64,000 nucleotides of DNA, taken from Bartonella taylorii (GTDB taxonomy: Bacteria > Pseudomonadota > Alphaproteobacteria > Rhizobiales > Rhizobiaceae). Below, in pieces: positions 49,029 through 59,679 of the stretch (positions within the stretch are counted from its first letter, which is position 1; each line of letters opens with the position of its first letter). A model generated the notes under the pieces. It made no database searches. It was not told the DNA's origin and saw only the letters and a program-made list of their open reading frames with translations. Made by a program: the position numbers and the translations under genes. The stretch spans positions 1,195,001 to 1,259,000 of the forward strand of contig NZ_CP083693.1 in assembly GCF_023920105.1 (NCBI RefSeq). Direction: 5' to 3'.

Positions 49029-49149
49029 CAGCACTGTCCCATTGTTACTTAAAATTAATATTATTTATCTGCCTATGGCATAGGTCAACTTTTTCTTCAA
49101 GCAATTGGTTTAAAATCAAAAAAAACTATGCTTGTATATAATTCAAAAA

Positions 49150-50052
49150 TTAACCTTGTCGCATCTGCAGAAACTGTTCTAATGCTGCATCTCCACCTTC
49201 CGGCAACATAACACGAACATGCACATAAAGATCATCTCTTTTGCCGTTTTTTAAACGAAGTCCTTTTCCTTTCAACCGTAAAACACGATCAGAGCTTGAC
49301 CAAGCTGGAATAGTTAAAACCACGCGCCCTTCCAAAGTCTCAACTTCTTCTTTTGCTCCCAAAACAGCATGTGTAAGGGGAACTGGTAAGTCAAGATGGA
49401 GTGCCCTTCCTTCAACCCGTAAACGAGGATGTTTTTGAATATGTATAGTTACCAACGCATCTCCTGCTTGTCCATAAGCCACCTCTTCTCCTTGGCCTTT
49501 TAAGCGAATAATTTGACCATCTTCAACATAATCTGGAAGTTTAATTTTTAACTTTTTCCCATTAGGAAAAACAGCTTCCACCTTTTCTGCACCAACCATC
49601 TGCTCCAATGTGACGGAAAGATTGGCACGAACATGCGCCCCTTGTTGAGGTCTACTATATTGAGCAGAATTCGAAAAACCTCCTCCTCTTCCAAATAGAT
49701 CGCGAAAAATATCACCCGCATCAAAACCTGCACCACCTGAAGAACCAAAATCAAAACCTTTCGCTCCTCCTGAAAAGGGATTATGACTATTTCTAAAGTT
49801 TTCACCAGTGCCATAGGCTTGGTAAAGTGGTTTTCCCTCCATATCAATTTCACCACGGTCAAATTGTGCTTTTTTGTCTTTATCACCTATAATTTCATAG
49901 GCTTGATTAATTTCAGAAAACTTTTCTTTAGCCTTTGCATCATCCATATTGTGGTCTGGATGATATTTCTTCGCTAATCTTCTGAATGCCGACTTAATCT
50001 CTTGTGGTTTCGCGGTACGTGCCACACCCAGAATCGTGTACGGATCACGCAT
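49150..50052 (-). CDS. DnaJ/CbpA-type co-chaperone
   Basis: A 300-residue J-domain protein. Residues 1-70 form the J domain with the HPD motif ([18 protein letters not shown]); residues about 75-130 form a Gly/Phe-rich linker ([20 protein letters not shown]); and residues about 135-290 are the C-terminal peptide-binding domains. The zinc-finger repeats of DnaJ itself are absent, so this is the CbpA (type II) form that stimulates DnaK. The ATG follows GAGGG. It faces pdxH divergently. Confidence 0.93.
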   Translation of the reverse strand: MRDPYTILGVARTAKPQEIKSAFRRLAKKYHPDHNMDDAKAKEKFSEINQAYEIIGDKDKKAQFDRGEIDMEGKPLYQAYGTGENFRNSHNPFSGGAKGFDFGSSGGAGFDAGDIFRDLFGRGGGFSNSAQYSRPQQGAHVRANLSVTLEQMVGAEKVEAVFPNGKKLKIKLPDYVEDGQIIRLKGQGEEVAYGQAGDALVTIHIQKHPRLRVEGRALHLDLPVPLTHAVLGAKEEVETLEGRVVLTIPAWSSSDRVLRLKGKGLRLKNGKRDDLYVHVRVMLPEGGDAALEQFLQMRQG

Positions 50053-50375
50053 ATTGCCCTCTTTTCAATTTTTGTGTTTTCAAAATATCAACTAATATGT
50101 TTTTCAATATCCCTCACAGCTTCACCAGTCTCTTCTAAAGAATGATTTTTTCTCTCTTTATATGTCTACAAAGAAACCAAAATACCAGATAAAATAAATA
50201 TTTTATTTAATATAGTGCATTGTATTCTACGCTAAAAACAAAAATGATTAAGGAACCATACATAGTATATAACAGCATTGGCTTTTTGAAATAAGAGAAA
50301 AACAGCGCTTTATTCCTTAATGACAAAGTAAGTTAAAGAGTTTCTCATTCATACTCACTGACATTTGGAGATCCT
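50053..50375. other. Divergent intergenic region between the CbpA-type gene and pdxH
   Basis: 323 bases, AT-rich, presumably holding two divergent promoters. GGAGATCCT directly precedes the pdxH start. No convincing hexamer pair or operator was singled out. Confidence 0.5.
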
Positions 50376-50999
50376 ATGAGCAATAAAATACAAACAGACG
50401 ATGATTTTATGCAAATGCAAAAACCTTTTGCACTTTTTGCAAAGTGGCTTGAAGAAGCAACAGTGAGCGAAATCAATGATCCTAATGCTATGGCATTAGC
50501 AACAGTTGATGAAACGGGTTTGCCTAATGTTCGTATGGTTCTTCTCAAAGATTACAGTTCCCAAGGCTTCGTCTTCTACACCAACTATGAAAGCCAAAAA
50601 GGACAAGAAATTTTAAAATCAATGAAAGCATCCTTGGGTTTTCATTGGAAATCGCTTCGTCGTCAGGTCAGAATTCGAGGAGTTGTTGAAAAAGTTAGCA
50701 CTCAAGAAGCAGATGCGTATTTCCAATCACGGCCACGTGGTAGCCGAATTGGTGCATGGGCATCCAAACAATCTCAACCATTAGAAAACCGTTTTGTCCT
50801 CGAAAAAGCAATTGCCCAATATACTACGCGTTATGCAATAGGAAACATCCCGCGTCCACCTTATTGGTCCGGATTTCGCGTTAAACCCCTTTCTATCGAA
50901 TTCTGGCGTGATCGACCGTTTCGTTTACATGACCGCTTGCTTTTTACACGCGATTCTGTTGAATATGATGATTGGCAAAAGCAAAAACTTTATCCCTAA
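50376..50999 (+). CDS. pdxH: Pyridoxamine 5'-phosphate oxidase
   Basis: An FMN enzyme that oxidises pyridoxamine or pyridoxine phosphate to pyridoxal phosphate. It is 207 residues. The FMN-binding blocks [20 protein letters not shown] and [12 protein letters not shown], and the C-terminal [17 protein letters not shown] and RLHDR motifs, are all typical. The start has GGAGATCCT before the ATG. The gene is single, with a 12-bp perfect stem just after the stop. Its product serves PLP enzymes such as ThrC. Confidence 0.96.
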   Translation: MSNKIQTDDDFMQMQKPFALFAKWLEEATVSEINDPNAMALATVDETGLPNVRMVLLKDYSSQGFVFYTNYESQKGQEILKSMKASLGFHWKSLRRQVRIRGVVEKVSTQEADAYFQSRPRGSRIGAWASKQSQPLENRFVLEKAIAQYTTRYAIGNIPRPPYWSGFRVKPLSIEFWRDRPFRLHDRLLFTRDSVEYDDWQKQKLYP

Positions 51000-51575
51000 T
51001 TTTTCAAACTTTAATTGTTATGAAGATTTTGTTTTCATAACAATTAAACAACTCTTTACAAAATGCAGAATAGATCATTGATTTCAATTCAACTGAGAAT
51101 TACATCTTCACTATGAAATTTAACTGATAACAATCTTTTTTCCACTATACCCTTTTAAAAAAGGTCACAGTTACAAACTCATCCAAGCAAAAATGTGTAT
51201 TCTGTAAAAAAATCGGGAAAGTGTGATCAATAATATGTTAAAATAGAACCAAAAAAATAACATGATCTTGTACGTTTCAAACCTAAATGAAATTAGGTAG
51301 AAATACGTGATTTGAATGAAGATAAGAGTGGTTGATTCAAGTATCCTTATTAAAGTTTGTTTTTAATTTATCCTATAAAAACGAGGAATTCGACAAAATT
51401 GCAATTTTGTTATGAGAAAAAGCTCTAAGTCTGGAATAGAAAAGCTTAGCTATAGATGCAAAAAGACTCTAAAAACTGCAAAAAAAATTTAAAATCTATG
51501 AAAGCATCCTTAACTTTTAATTTCCTTCTCTTCAAGCATCACACAGTATATGATTTTACTTTTAACTTATTGTCA
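51000..51575. other. Intergenic between pdxH and ubiA
   Basis: Contains the pdxH terminator (51013-51045) and otherwise decayed sequence. About 35 bases around 51487-51520 resemble an internal part of pdxH (AATGAAAGCATCC region), possibly a duplication scar. No gene is called. Confidence 0.5.
51013..51045. terminator. Terminator hairpin after pdxH
   Basis: AATTGTTATGAA (51013-51024) and TTCATAACAATT (51034-51045) are exactly complementary around a 9-base loop. No strong T-run follows on the plus strand, so termination may be only partial. Confidence 0.6.
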
Positions 51576-52580
51576 CTAAATGGAAGGATAAAACATCATC
51601 CATATACCGCCGCATACCAAACCAGCAAAAATTATAAAACCAACCAACGAATTTGATTTAAAAAGCCTCAAGCATTGTGAACTGTTATCTATATCAATCT
51701 CTTTAATTTGAATAAACATGTGGATGCTTGCCATAAAAATCCCCAAGAAACTAAGAATAGGGACTTGCGCCAAATAAAATGCCAAGCTAACGAGTACAAT
51801 GAAACTGCTATATAAAAATACCAAAGCACGCTTGGTGCCTTCATCAAAAAGAAGCGCTGTAGAACCTACACCAATCGTAGCATCATCTTCCTTATCTTGA
51901 TGCGCGTAAATTGTATCATATCCTATCGTCCAAAAGATAGAGCCCGCATAAAGTAAAATTGGTGCCCAACTTAAACTTCCAAACACAACTGCCCACCCCA
52001 TTAATGCGCCCCAATTAAATGCAACACCTAAAAAAAACTGCGGCCAATATGTAACACGTTTCATAAAAGGATAGACTGCAACCGCTATCAATGACGAGAT
52101 ACCTAGAAAAAAACTGAACTTATTAAATTGTGACAAGACAGCTAAACCGACCAAACATTGTAAAAATATAAAAATTTTTGCCTGAAATCGACTCACATGC
52201 CCTGTTGGTAATGGACGAGAACGTGTTCTCTCCACCTGAGAATCAATTTTATGATCAATGAGATCATTCCAAGTACACCCTGCACCCCTCATAGCTATAG
52301 AACCTAGAAAAAAAAGAAAGAGATACCAAAACCAATGAAGTAACATTGTTAAAAAAGGATATCGATGCATTTCGTAAGAGAGAAAAGCCATTGTTGTTGA
52401 CCAAAAACACGGCCACATCAACAACTGCCATCCGATAGGCCGATCCCAACGTGCCAATTGAGCGTAAAACCACAATGAAGGGGGAAGAAAATGGTAGACC
52501 CATTGTTTGGAGGAGGCATCCATCACCCGTCCCTGGCTTTCACAGGATTGAATATGTGCAATATCTTTGCTTTTTTTCAT
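51576..52580 (-). CDS. ubiA: 4-hydroxybenzoate polyprenyltransferase
   Basis: Attaches the polyprenyl side chain to 4-hydroxybenzoate in ubiquinone synthesis. It is 334 residues from the ATG at 52580; a GTG one codon upstream is in frame. About eight or nine membrane helices are predicted. The first Asp-rich motif is NDLIDHKIDSQVERTRSRPL and the second YAHQDKEDD, both needed for Mg-diphosphate binding. The prenyl donor would come from the polyprenyl diphosphate synthase at 61766-62782. It is divergent from purD. Confidence 0.95.
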   Translation of the reverse strand: MKKSKDIAHIQSCESQGRVMDASSKQWVYHFLPPSLWFYAQLARWDRPIGWQLLMWPCFWSTTMAFLSYEMHRYPFLTMLLHWFWYLFLFFLGSIAMRGAGCTWNDLIDHKIDSQVERTRSRPLPTGHVSRFQAKIFIFLQCLVGLAVLSQFNKFSFFLGISSLIAVAVYPFMKRVTYWPQFFLGVAFNWGALMGWAVVFGSLSWAPILLYAGSIFWTIGYDTIYAHQDKEDDATIGVGSTALLFDEGTKRALVFLYSSFIVLVSLAFYLAQVPILSFLGIFMASIHMFIQIKEIDIDNSSQCLRLFKSNSLVGFIIFAGLVCGGIWMMFYPSI

Positions 52581-52671
52581 CACATAATTTTACCTTTAGT
52601 CTTGCGATAGAGGCATTTCATTCTTATGACAAGAAAACTCTTTTAATCATCTTCTGCAATAGGAGCAAGCA

Positions 52672-53946
52672 ATGAACATTCTTCTTATCGGCTCAGGTGG
52701 ACGAGAACACGCTTTAGCATGGAAAATAGCAGCATCACCACTGCTAACAAAATTATATTGTGCTCCTGGGAATCCTGCAACAATGGAACTTGGTGAAAAT
52801 ATTGATTTGAATATTGATGATCATCCTCTCGTTATTGATTTTTGTAAAGCACATTCTATTGATCTCGTGATTGTTGGACCAGAAGCTCCATTGGTGGCAG
52901 GTATAACAGACTCCCTTAATAGCGCCAATATCTGTGTATTTGGACCTACTCAAAAAGCTGCTCAATTAGAAGGTTCAAAAGCTTTTACAAAGGATTTATG
53001 TCGTAAAAATAATATTCCTACAGGGACTTACCAATGCTTTAATGATGCTGCAAAAGCCAAAGCCTATATTCATCAACAAGGTGTTCCTATTGTCATTAAA
53101 GCCGATGGCTTAGCTGCCGGTAAAGGTGTTGTTGTTGCAACAACTGTAGAAGAAGCATTTAATGCGGTTGATGCTTGCTTTAAAAGTACATTTGGCAATA
53201 CAGGAAAAAAAATTGTTGTAGAATCTTTTCTTGAAGGTGAAGAAGCAAGCTTCTTCTGTCTTTGTGATGGTAAAACTGCTCTTCCCTTTGGATCTGCTCA
53301 AGATCATAAACGTGTAGGTGATGGAGATACTGGAGCCAATACCGGTGGCATGGGAGCTTATTCACCAGCTCCCATCATGACCGAGGAAATGGTTAGTCGT
53401 ACCCTCAAAGAAATTGTTGAACCAACTCTACATAGTATGAACGAAATGGGAGCTCCCTTTAAAGGTGTTCTCTTCGTTGGGTTGATGATAACGCAAAAAG
53501 GACCTGAATTAATTGAATTTAACGTACGATTCGGCGATCCTGAATGTCAGGTTTTAATGATGCGCTTAAAAGATGATATTCTTCCGCTTCTTCTTGCTGC
53601 AGCTCAAGGAAATCTTGAAAATAAATCCCTTCAGTGGTCTGAAAAAACTGCCTTAACCGTTGTTATGGCTGCTACCGGTTATCCAGACTCTCCCCAAAAA
53701 GGCACTGTTATTCGTAATGTTGATAAAGTGAACACTTTTTCTGATGTGAAAGTTTTTCAAGCCGGCACAGCATTACGCAATGGAGAACTCATTGCTAATG
53801 GTGGACGCGTTTTAAATATAACAGCAATAGGAGAAACTATTACCCAAGCGCAAAAGCGCGCCTATGAAGCTGTTGATTGTATTGATTGGCCAGAAGGATT
53901 TGTTCGCCGCGATATCGGATGGCGAGCCATTGCACGAGAAAGCTAA
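52672..53946 (+). CDS. purD: Phosphoribosylamine-glycine ligase
   Basis: The second step of purine biosynthesis: joins glycine to phosphoribosylamine with ATP. It is 424 residues. The N-terminus [17 protein letters not shown], the ATP-grasp core with [34 protein letters not shown] and the [11 protein letters not shown] metal site are all present. The ATG follows GGAGCAAGCA. About 300 bases beyond the stop lies a decayed 166-base copy of codons from about position 119 on (54255-54420). Confidence 0.97.
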   Translation: MNILLIGSGGREHALAWKIAASPLLTKLYCAPGNPATMELGENIDLNIDDHPLVIDFCKAHSIDLVIVGPEAPLVAGITDSLNSANICVFGPTQKAAQLEGSKAFTKDLCRKNNIPTGTYQCFNDAAKAKAYIHQQGVPIVIKADGLAAGKGVVVATTVEEAFNAVDACFKSTFGNTGKKIVVESFLEGEEASFFCLCDGKTALPFGSAQDHKRVGDGDTGANTGGMGAYSPAPIMTEEMVSRTLKEIVEPTLHSMNEMGAPFKGVLFVGLMITQKGPELIEFNVRFGDPECQVLMMRLKDDILPLLLAAAQGNLENKSLQWSEKTALTVVMAATGYPDSPQKGTVIRNVDKVNTFSDVKVFQAGTALRNGELIANGGRVLNITAIGETITQAQKRAYEAVDCIDWPEGFVRRDIGWRAIARES

Positions 53947-54523
53947 ATCTTTTGAGTAGTCTTTTTCATAATTTTATAATTTCACATAGTAGCATGATGC
54001 ACACATCTGCTTACTGTCCTGTATTACTCATGATTTTGGAAAAATACTGGATTTTCTTTTGAAAAACAAAACACTATAAACAAAAATATTCATAAAAATC
54101 ACAAAACAGAGAAGATAGAGAAAATTTCCTGAATATGCAATTGTGATTGTAATCACGTGATTATCTTGTCGCTTATCCAAGCGCTTGAAAACAAGTACCA
54201 TGCACTGTCATTGCCTTTGCATAGAGAAGAGACCATGAAATTTTCTCTATTGTAACTTACCAATGCTTTAATGATGCCGAAAAACCAAAGCCTACATTTA
54301 CCAATAAGGTGTTCCTATTGCCATAAAGCTGATGGCTTAGCTGCTTTGGAAAAAAGGCATTTTCATGGTAACCACAATAGAAAAAACATCTAACGCAGAT
54401 GTCTGCTTTAAACGTATGTTATCAAACAAAGCTCTCATACAGCTAATAAAATGTCACATACAACAATATAGTAAAAAATAAATGCATCTCACAGCACAAT
54501 ATAAAAATAAATGTGCAACAATA
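53947..54523. other. Intergenic beyond purD, holds a purD fragment
   Basis: Apart from the purD-derived fragment (54255-54420) nothing recognisable is present. No terminator with a clear stem was found after purD. Confidence 0.5.
54255..54420 (+). pseudogene. Decayed internal fragment of purD
   Basis: Matches 53026-53195 of purD with indels: shared blocks are ACTTACCAATGCTTTAATGA, CAAAGCCTA, AAGGTGTTCCTATTG and GATGGCTTAGCTGC. It has frameshifts and no start or stop of its own. The orientation is the same as the parent, so it is a direct repeat. Confidence 0.85.
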
Positions 54524-55051
54524 CTACTGTAGCGCAACTCGATTTGAGATCACCAAACGTAAACCCAATGGATTGCTACAACGAAGTGAAAAGTACTTTT
54601 GTTTAGAATGCATTGTCGTACCCAAAAATCGACGTAAATCAGAACGATCTTTGACAACCATAACACTATTATCTTCATTGATCATAAGCATAGGAAGACC
54701 ATAAGTATCCGCCCATAATCGCCAATCCAGAAGAACATTATTCAAATCTCTAGAAACTAAAAGCGGGATGCAAGTTTCCTCATCTGCATGAAACAACTCT
54801 AATGCGACAGCTTTTTCTCCTGAACGCGTTTTTACAGTGCGTGCCGCAATTCCTTTAAAATGATAAGATGGCACTAAACGTGATAAACTCGAGGGAGTAT
54901 CCATTTTTAAAAAAACACCGCGCTCATTTAACGAACAAACTATTTGATTGCCCGTTTTTGATGAAAAATACGCCGTTGTTTGTGGCAAATGGCACGGATC
55001 TAACCGAAATTCAAGCACCGCTTTTGCCTGATTAAAGCATTGATTAGCCAT
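54524..55051 (-). CDS. Rhizobiales hypothetical protein (possibly DUF6101)
   Basis: A 175-residue soluble protein without signal peptide or membrane helix. Recognisable features are an N-terminal LEFRLDPCHLPQ, a central HFKGIAARTV block and LFHADEETCIPLLVSRDLNNVLLDW. Charged and hydrophobic residues alternate as in a small beta-rich domain. A six-residue repeat of basic character near the C-terminus (KDRSDLRRF) may be a helix. I believe homologues exist in Brucella and other Rhizobiales, possibly under DUF6101, but this is from memory and not certain. It stands alone, downstream of the FAD oxidase operon region. Confidence 0.7.
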   Translation of the reverse strand: MANQCFNQAKAVLEFRLDPCHLPQTTAYFSSKTGNQIVCSLNERGVFLKMDTPSSLSRLVPSYHFKGIAARTVKTRSGEKAVALELFHADEETCIPLLVSRDLNNVLLDWRLWADTYGLPMLMINEDNSVMVVKDRSDLRRFLGTTMHSKQKYFSLRCSNPLGLRLVISNRVALQ

Positions 55052-55200
55052 ATATAGTGTCCCAATTTATTTTAATAATATACACCCTTTAACAGCTTTT
55101 CCCCATTGGATTATTAAAAGATTGAATAAAAAACAACTGATTTCTTTTTTGGTTATTGAAATCTAAACAAAAACACGTGACAAAATTCACTTCTCTCGAA

Positions 55201-56616
55201 TTATAATATTTTTCTAGGATTCATAATTCCTAAAGGGTCGAGCATTTTCTTAATCCCTTGCATCATATCCAACGCAACAGGTGATTTGAAAGCACGAAGT
55301 TCCTCACGCTTAAGTTGGCCAATTCCATGCTCAGCAGAAAATGCACCTTGATAATGCATCACTAAACTATGAATCCGATGATTCATTTGTGACCATAATT
55401 GTAAAAATGCTGCAGTATCAACCCCAATAGGCTGCGTAATATTGTAATGAAGGTTTCCATCACCCATGTGCCCAAAACAAACCACCCGTGCTCCTGGAGC
55501 AATATCTTCAACAATACGTGCTGCCTCAGCAATAAAATCAGGAATAGAAGCAAGAGGCACCGCAATATCGTGCTTAATAGACCCTCCCGCTAACTTCTGT
55601 GCAGATGATATACTTTCACGCAATTGCCAAAAAAAATCTTGCTGCTTTAATGATTGTGCAACAACAGCCTCTTCTATCACAGCATTCTTTAAAGATTCTT
55701 CTAAAATAACACTTAGCACTGATAATGCCTCTTCATCGCTCTGCAATGATGAAATATTAATCAATACATACCATTCATGCTTATGCTCAAGAGGTGACCT
55801 CTCACACATTTTGTAGTCTAAAGCCATTTGCAAGCTGAGTTTTCCCATAAGCTCAAAACCAGTCAACATCGCCCCTCCATGACATTGAGCAAAAGATAAA
55901 AACTCAAGAGCCTTCGCTGGACTACATAAACCGACCAAAGAAACTGCTTTTCCTTTAGGCTTCGGAAAAAGCTTTAAAACTGCTGCTGTTATAATACCTA
56001 AAGTGCCTTCCGCGCCAATAAAAAGGTTTTTCAAATCATAGCCGCTATTGTCCTTCTTTACAAAACGCAAATCATCCAAAATACGTCCATCAGGCAAAAC
56101 AACTTCTAAACCAAGACAAAGCTCACGCATATTGCCATACGCTAAAACAGCTGTTCCTCCAGCGTTAGATGAAAGGTTTCCCCCTATCTGGCAGGAACCT
56201 TCTGAAGCTAGAGAAAGAGGAAAAAAACGACCTGATTCATTCACTTTTTTCTGTAAATTTTGTAAAATAACACCAGCTTCCACCACAGCAAAATTACCCT
56301 CAAGATTAAGACATCTAATCTTATTTAATCGTTCCATGGATAAAAGAACGCCACATCCATTTTCATCTGGCTGTTGACCGCCTACGAGACCTGTATTCCC
56401 TCCCTGAGGTACAATCGGCGTGCATGTTTGACTAGCTAACCGCATAATTGATGAGACCTCCGCTGTGGAAGATGGACGTAAAAGCAATGGTGTTTTTCCA
56501 TGAAAAAGCCCGCGTTCTTCAATCAAATACGGTGCAATCGATGCCTGATCCGTTATAGCATGTGCCGCACCGACAATTTTTTTAAAGCTCTCAATTAACT
56601 CCTGCTCCATCTTCAT
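55201..56616 (-). CDS. FAD-linked oxidase (D-lactate / D-2-hydroxyglutarate dehydrogenase-like)
   Basis: A 471-residue flavoenzyme. The N-terminal FAD_binding_4 (PCMH) domain has PQGGNTGLVGGQQPDENG and LASEGSCQIGGNLSSNAGG. The C-terminal FAD-oxidase domain has GHMGDGNLHYNI and FSAEHGIGQLKREEL. Both together identify the GlcD/D-LDH/D2HGDH group, which oxidises D-2-hydroxyacids. The exact substrate cannot be told. It is last in a tightly overlapping operon: its ATG overlaps the sua5 stop by four bases. Confidence 0.92.
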   Translation of the reverse strand: MKMEQELIESFKKIVGAAHAITDQASIAPYLIEERGLFHGKTPLLLRPSSTAEVSSIMRLASQTCTPIVPQGGNTGLVGGQQPDENGCGVLLSMERLNKIRCLNLEGNFAVVEAGVILQNLQKKVNESGRFFPLSLASEGSCQIGGNLSSNAGGTAVLAYGNMRELCLGLEVVLPDGRILDDLRFVKKDNSGYDLKNLFIGAEGTLGIITAAVLKLFPKPKGKAVSLVGLCSPAKALEFLSFAQCHGGAMLTGFELMGKLSLQMALDYKMCERSPLEHKHEWYVLINISSLQSDEEALSVLSVILEESLKNAVIEEAVVAQSLKQQDFFWQLRESISSAQKLAGGSIKHDIAVPLASIPDFIAEAARIVEDIAPGARVVCFGHMGDGNLHYNITQPIGVDTAAFLQLWSQMNHRIHSLVMHYQGAFSAEHGIGQLKREELRAFKSPVALDMMQGIKKMLDPLGIMNPRKIL

Positions 56617-57575
56617 TCCTCCTTTGGAGCTGCAGCACGTATCAAACGATCATTAATAGCCTCACCTAATCCGTATAACGGAATAGGTTCCACTGCAATA
56701 CATCTCACCTTGAGTGCATCCAATTCCTTCATGTATTGAAATAAATGAGAAGCAGCTTCTTCCAACTGCCCTGTTTCGCTAAGATTTAACACAGAAACGG
56801 CGTTTTCAATATGCGCAATGCGTTTAGGCCCAAATGCTAAAAGCGCTTCACCACTTTCTACCTTTTGCACATTTAAACGCACCGCAGCACTGGGTGCATA
56901 ATGCGATCTTAACATACCTGGTGCCTCAATCGCAGCCCGTTGATCTATCCGTTTCAGTGATTTTCCTACAACTTTTTCAATCTCTTCAGACGAAAGCCCT
57001 CCAGGACGCAAAAGATAAATATCTTCATTACAAACCTTAATAATCGTTGATTCAAGCCCTATTTTAGAAGGTCCTCCATCAAGTATCAGAGGAACAGCCC
57101 CTCCTAAAGATGCAAAAACGGCTTCAGCCGAAGTAGGACTAAGACATCCCGATTGATTCGCACTAGGAGCAGCGAGAGGTTGACCAAAACATTGTACAAC
57201 TTCTGCAAAATGGCTATCTGGAAAACGAACAGCCAATGTATTCAAACCAGAAGTGGTTAAAGGATGGATATTATGTTGTGCCTTTAAAGACAGAACTAAC
57301 GTCAAGGGCCCTGGCCAAAATACTTCCATCAATCGACGTGAAAGAAAATCAATTTCAACGTAGCGTTCCGCCATGCTGATACTGCTTACATGCACAATAA
57401 GAGGATTAAATTGTGGACGCCTCTTTGTGAAAAAAATAGAAGATACTGCCCTCCCATTGGTTGCATCACCTGCCAATCCATAGACAGTTTCTGTCGGTAA
57501 AGCCACTAACTTCCCCTGCTTAAGAAGTGCAACTGCCTCTTTTATCGAAGCACTATTGAAAGGCAGAATCGTCAT
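56613..57575 (-). CDS. L-threonylcarbamoyladenylate synthase (Sua5 type)
   Basis: Makes the threonylcarbamoyl-AMP needed for t6A37 modification of ANN-decoding tRNAs. At 320 residues it is the long Sua5 form: an N-terminal YrdC domain (about 1-205) with [30 protein letters not shown] and [10 protein letters not shown], followed by the Sua5 C-terminal domain ([11 protein letters not shown] to the end). Overlap of four bases with rnhB upstream and with the FAD oxidase downstream shows a translationally coupled operon. Confidence 0.95.
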   Translation of the reverse strand: MTILPFNSASIKEAVALLKQGKLVALPTETVYGLAGDATNGRAVSSIFFTKRRPQFNPLIVHVSSISMAERYVEIDFLSRRLMEVFWPGPLTLVLSLKAQHNIHPLTTSGLNTLAVRFPDSHFAEVVQCFGQPLAAPSANQSGCLSPTSAEAVFASLGGAVPLILDGGPSKIGLESTIIKVCNEDIYLLRPGGLSSEEIEKVVGKSLKRIDQRAAIEAPGMLRSHYAPSAAVRLNVQKVESGEALLAFGPKRIAHIENAVSVLNLSETGQLEEAASHLFQYMKELDALKVRCIAVEPIPLYGLGEAINDRLIRAAAPKEE

Positions 57576-58213
57576 GAAATATCATCCCTGTAGCGCTCTT
57601 TAAGTGGCGCAAAACTATAACGATGTAATCCCCCAACTGGCCCATATTTATCAAGAGCTGCACGATGCATTAGCGTTGCATAACCTACATGCTTTTCTAA
57701 ACCATAACTTTTATAAACCTGTCCTGCACACTCCATCATCCGATCACGCGTCACTTTGGCAATAATAGATGCTGCTGCAATTGAAACCGAACGCTGATCG
57801 CCTTTAATCAAAGCAGTTGCCGAACATGGTAGCTCAGAAGGAACATCACGTCCATCAATGAGTGCATAGTGAGCTGGAATTGCTAATCCTGTAATACAGC
57901 GACGCATCGCTTCTAAAGTTGCTTTTCTAATATTAGACTGATCAATCGTACGGGCGCAAAGACTAGCAACAGAAATCGCTAATGCACTTTGCAAAATTTT
58001 ATTATACAGCTTCTCACGTTGTAGAATAGAAAGCCTTTTTGAATCATTCAGCCCATCAGGAATATGGTCTTTATCCAAAATGACTGCTGCTGTCACGACA
58101 GGCCCTGCAAGAGGTCCACGTCCGACTTCATCAACACCCGCTATATGAAAAAAACCCTGTTTCTGCAAATCCAATTCACATGCAAAATTTGGCTGAAACG
58201 GTAAACTAAACAT
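57572..58213 (-). CDS. rnhB: Ribonuclease HII
   Basis: Removes ribonucleotides from DNA. It is 213 residues. Catalytic acids are Asp28 and Glu29 ([12 protein letters not shown]) and Asp120 (LIDGRD), with further blocks [21 protein letters not shown] and [11 protein letters not shown]. It is the first gene of the rnhB-sua5-FAD oxidase operon. Together with rnhA (35324-35791) the window encodes both RNase H types. Confidence 0.96.
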   Translation of the reverse strand: MFSLPFQPNFACELDLQKQGFFHIAGVDEVGRGPLAGPVVTAAVILDKDHIPDGLNDSKRLSILQREKLYNKILQSALAISVASLCARTIDQSNIRKATLEAMRRCITGLAIPAHYALIDGRDVPSELPCSATALIKGDQRSVSIAAASIIAKVTRDRMMECAGQVYKSYGLEKHVGYATLMHRAALDKYGPVGGLHRYSFAPLKERYRDDIS

Positions 58214-58514
58214 CTTTCATAAATCACTAATACCATAAAACCTGCATCAATTTTCATAGCTTGCCTCTTTTCTGCAAGCCTTACAGAGTAAAAATAGCTC
58301 ACCAAACATTTTAGTTAATTATTGCACAAGTATAAAAATAAAAGAACTAAATACGGAATATTCTGCACTGCATTCGATTCCTCTTTTAGCGTATTATCCT
58401 AGCATGTGCTAACTTGATCTGGAAAACAAAAAACGCCCATTCCCTTGCTTAATCCTTCTATTATACATAACAGAATCGTTACCAAGCAAATATTTGACCT
58501 TTATACTTTATCTC
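58214..58514. other. Intergenic between ispE and rnhB
   Basis: 301 bases on the minus strand between the two genes. No clear hairpin, small gene or promoter was identified. Confidence 0.5.
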
Positions 58515-59423
58515 TCAAGTCTTTCCTAAAGTCATGATAGGTTTCACAAACCAATTTGGATGCATCGATTTGATAAAAAGAGCTGCCTTTTGAGCTGCTT
58601 GTTGATCTTTAAAAATACCAAAGCAAGTCGCCCCCGTCCCAGACATACGAGAGAAAAGAGAGCCACATTCATCTAATGTAGATAATACTTGCGTTAATTG
58701 AGGTGCAATCTTTAAGGCAGGAGCAAAAAGATCATTACGCGTTTCTTGTAAAGTTTCAACCAATGAATCAACAGTCTTTAAGGCTACGGGATCAATTTTC
58801 AGAGGAGAATGATTGCGATTTTCCAAAGCCTTGAAAACAGCTTTCGTTGCAATTTGCTGACCATGATTAACCAATACCATTGCAAGAGAACAAGCTTCTT
58901 TTAGTCGTGTAATATCCTGCCCAATTCCTTTCACAAAAAGTGGCTGCTGATATTCCAATGCAAAGAGACACATTGGTACATCGGCACCAAGCTCTAAACT
59001 CATTTCTGCTAATTCTTCACAAGAACAATCAAGATTCCACTGTTGACGCAATATACTCAGAACAGCGGACGCATCTCCAGAACCACCACCAACGCCTGAA
59101 GCAACAGGTAACGTTTTAATAAGCTGAAAAAAAGCAGGTTTAGCGCTTTTAGGAAATTTTTTGCGCATAAAATCACGTGCACAAATAACCAAATTATCTG
59201 AATTAGAAACAAGCCTATCCGCAAAGGGACCCGTTAAAATGAAGTGATCCCTTACACAAGATGCATAACCTAAACAATCACCGCTAAGACTAAAATAAAC
59301 CAAACTTTCTATTAAATGATAACCATTAGAGCACTGACCTACAATATGCAAAGCCAAATTCAATTTAATAGGTGTAAATACATAAGAATGCTCTTTGAAG
59401 GGAGCCTGTACATCCGATATCAT
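58515..59423 (-). CDS. ispE: 4-diphosphocytidyl-2-C-methyl-D-erythritol kinase
   Basis: A GHMP kinase acting in the fourth step of the MEP pathway. It is 302 residues. The catalytic Lys is in [12 protein letters not shown], and the ATP-binding loop is [15 protein letters not shown], with Gly-Asp where most homologues have Ser-Asp. The conserved [12 protein letters not shown] block is near the end. Its ATG overlaps the stop of the 59-codon gene at 59420-59599 (ATGA), so the two are co-translated. dxs and ispH in this window belong to the same pathway. Confidence 0.95.
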   Translation of the reverse strand: MISDVQAPFKEHSYVFTPIKLNLALHIVGQCSNGYHLIESLVYFSLSGDCLGYASCVRDHFILTGPFADRLVSNSDNLVICARDFMRKKFPKSAKPAFFQLIKTLPVASGVGGGSGDASAVLSILRQQWNLDCSCEELAEMSLELGADVPMCLFALEYQQPLFVKGIGQDITRLKEACSLAMVLVNHGQQIATKAVFKALENRNHSPLKIDPVALKTVDSLVETLQETRNDLFAPALKIAPQLTQVLSTLDECGSLFSRMSGTGATCFGIFKDQQAAQKAALFIKSMHPNWFVKPIMTLGKT

Positions 59424-59599
59424 TTGACGTCATATTCACCTGTGTAAGGATCTTTTACCAATGTGCCCCTTTCACCCATATTTGGCTTAACCTCTGTACA
59501 ATCAATACCCTGTAATATTTTCTGCAATCGTTTCCTCAATAAACAATAAAGAGGAAGAGCTATAATACACAACAAACCAAATGCAATCATTCGCACCAT
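59420..59599 (-). CDS. Small conserved membrane protein of 59 residues upstream of ispE
   Basis: A small gene with a perfect AGGAGGAA ribosome-binding site before the ATG at 59599. The protein begins with a transmembrane helix (about residues 3-20, [18 protein letters not shown]), then a basic patch (LRKRLQK) and the C-terminal block [16 protein letters not shown]. That TLVKDPxTGEY ending is common in small alphaproteobacterial membrane proteins of unknown function, as far as I recall. Its stop overlaps the ispE start by four bases (ATGA), strong evidence that it is translated. Confidence 0.75.
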   Translation of the reverse strand: MVRMIAFGLLCIIALPLYCLLRKRLQKILQGIDCTEVKPNMGERGTLVKDPYTGEYDVK

Positions 59600-59679
59600 T
59601 TCAAGTCTTTTCCTCCTAACAAACGTTTTTATGCAAAATTATTAATATTATTGAGTATCTATCGAATTATACTTCCTAA

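Noticed and set aside
51456..51656. 66-codon frame with about 35 bases resembling pdxH
   Set aside because: The similarity is too short to prove duplication, and the frame overlaps the end of ubiA on the other strand.
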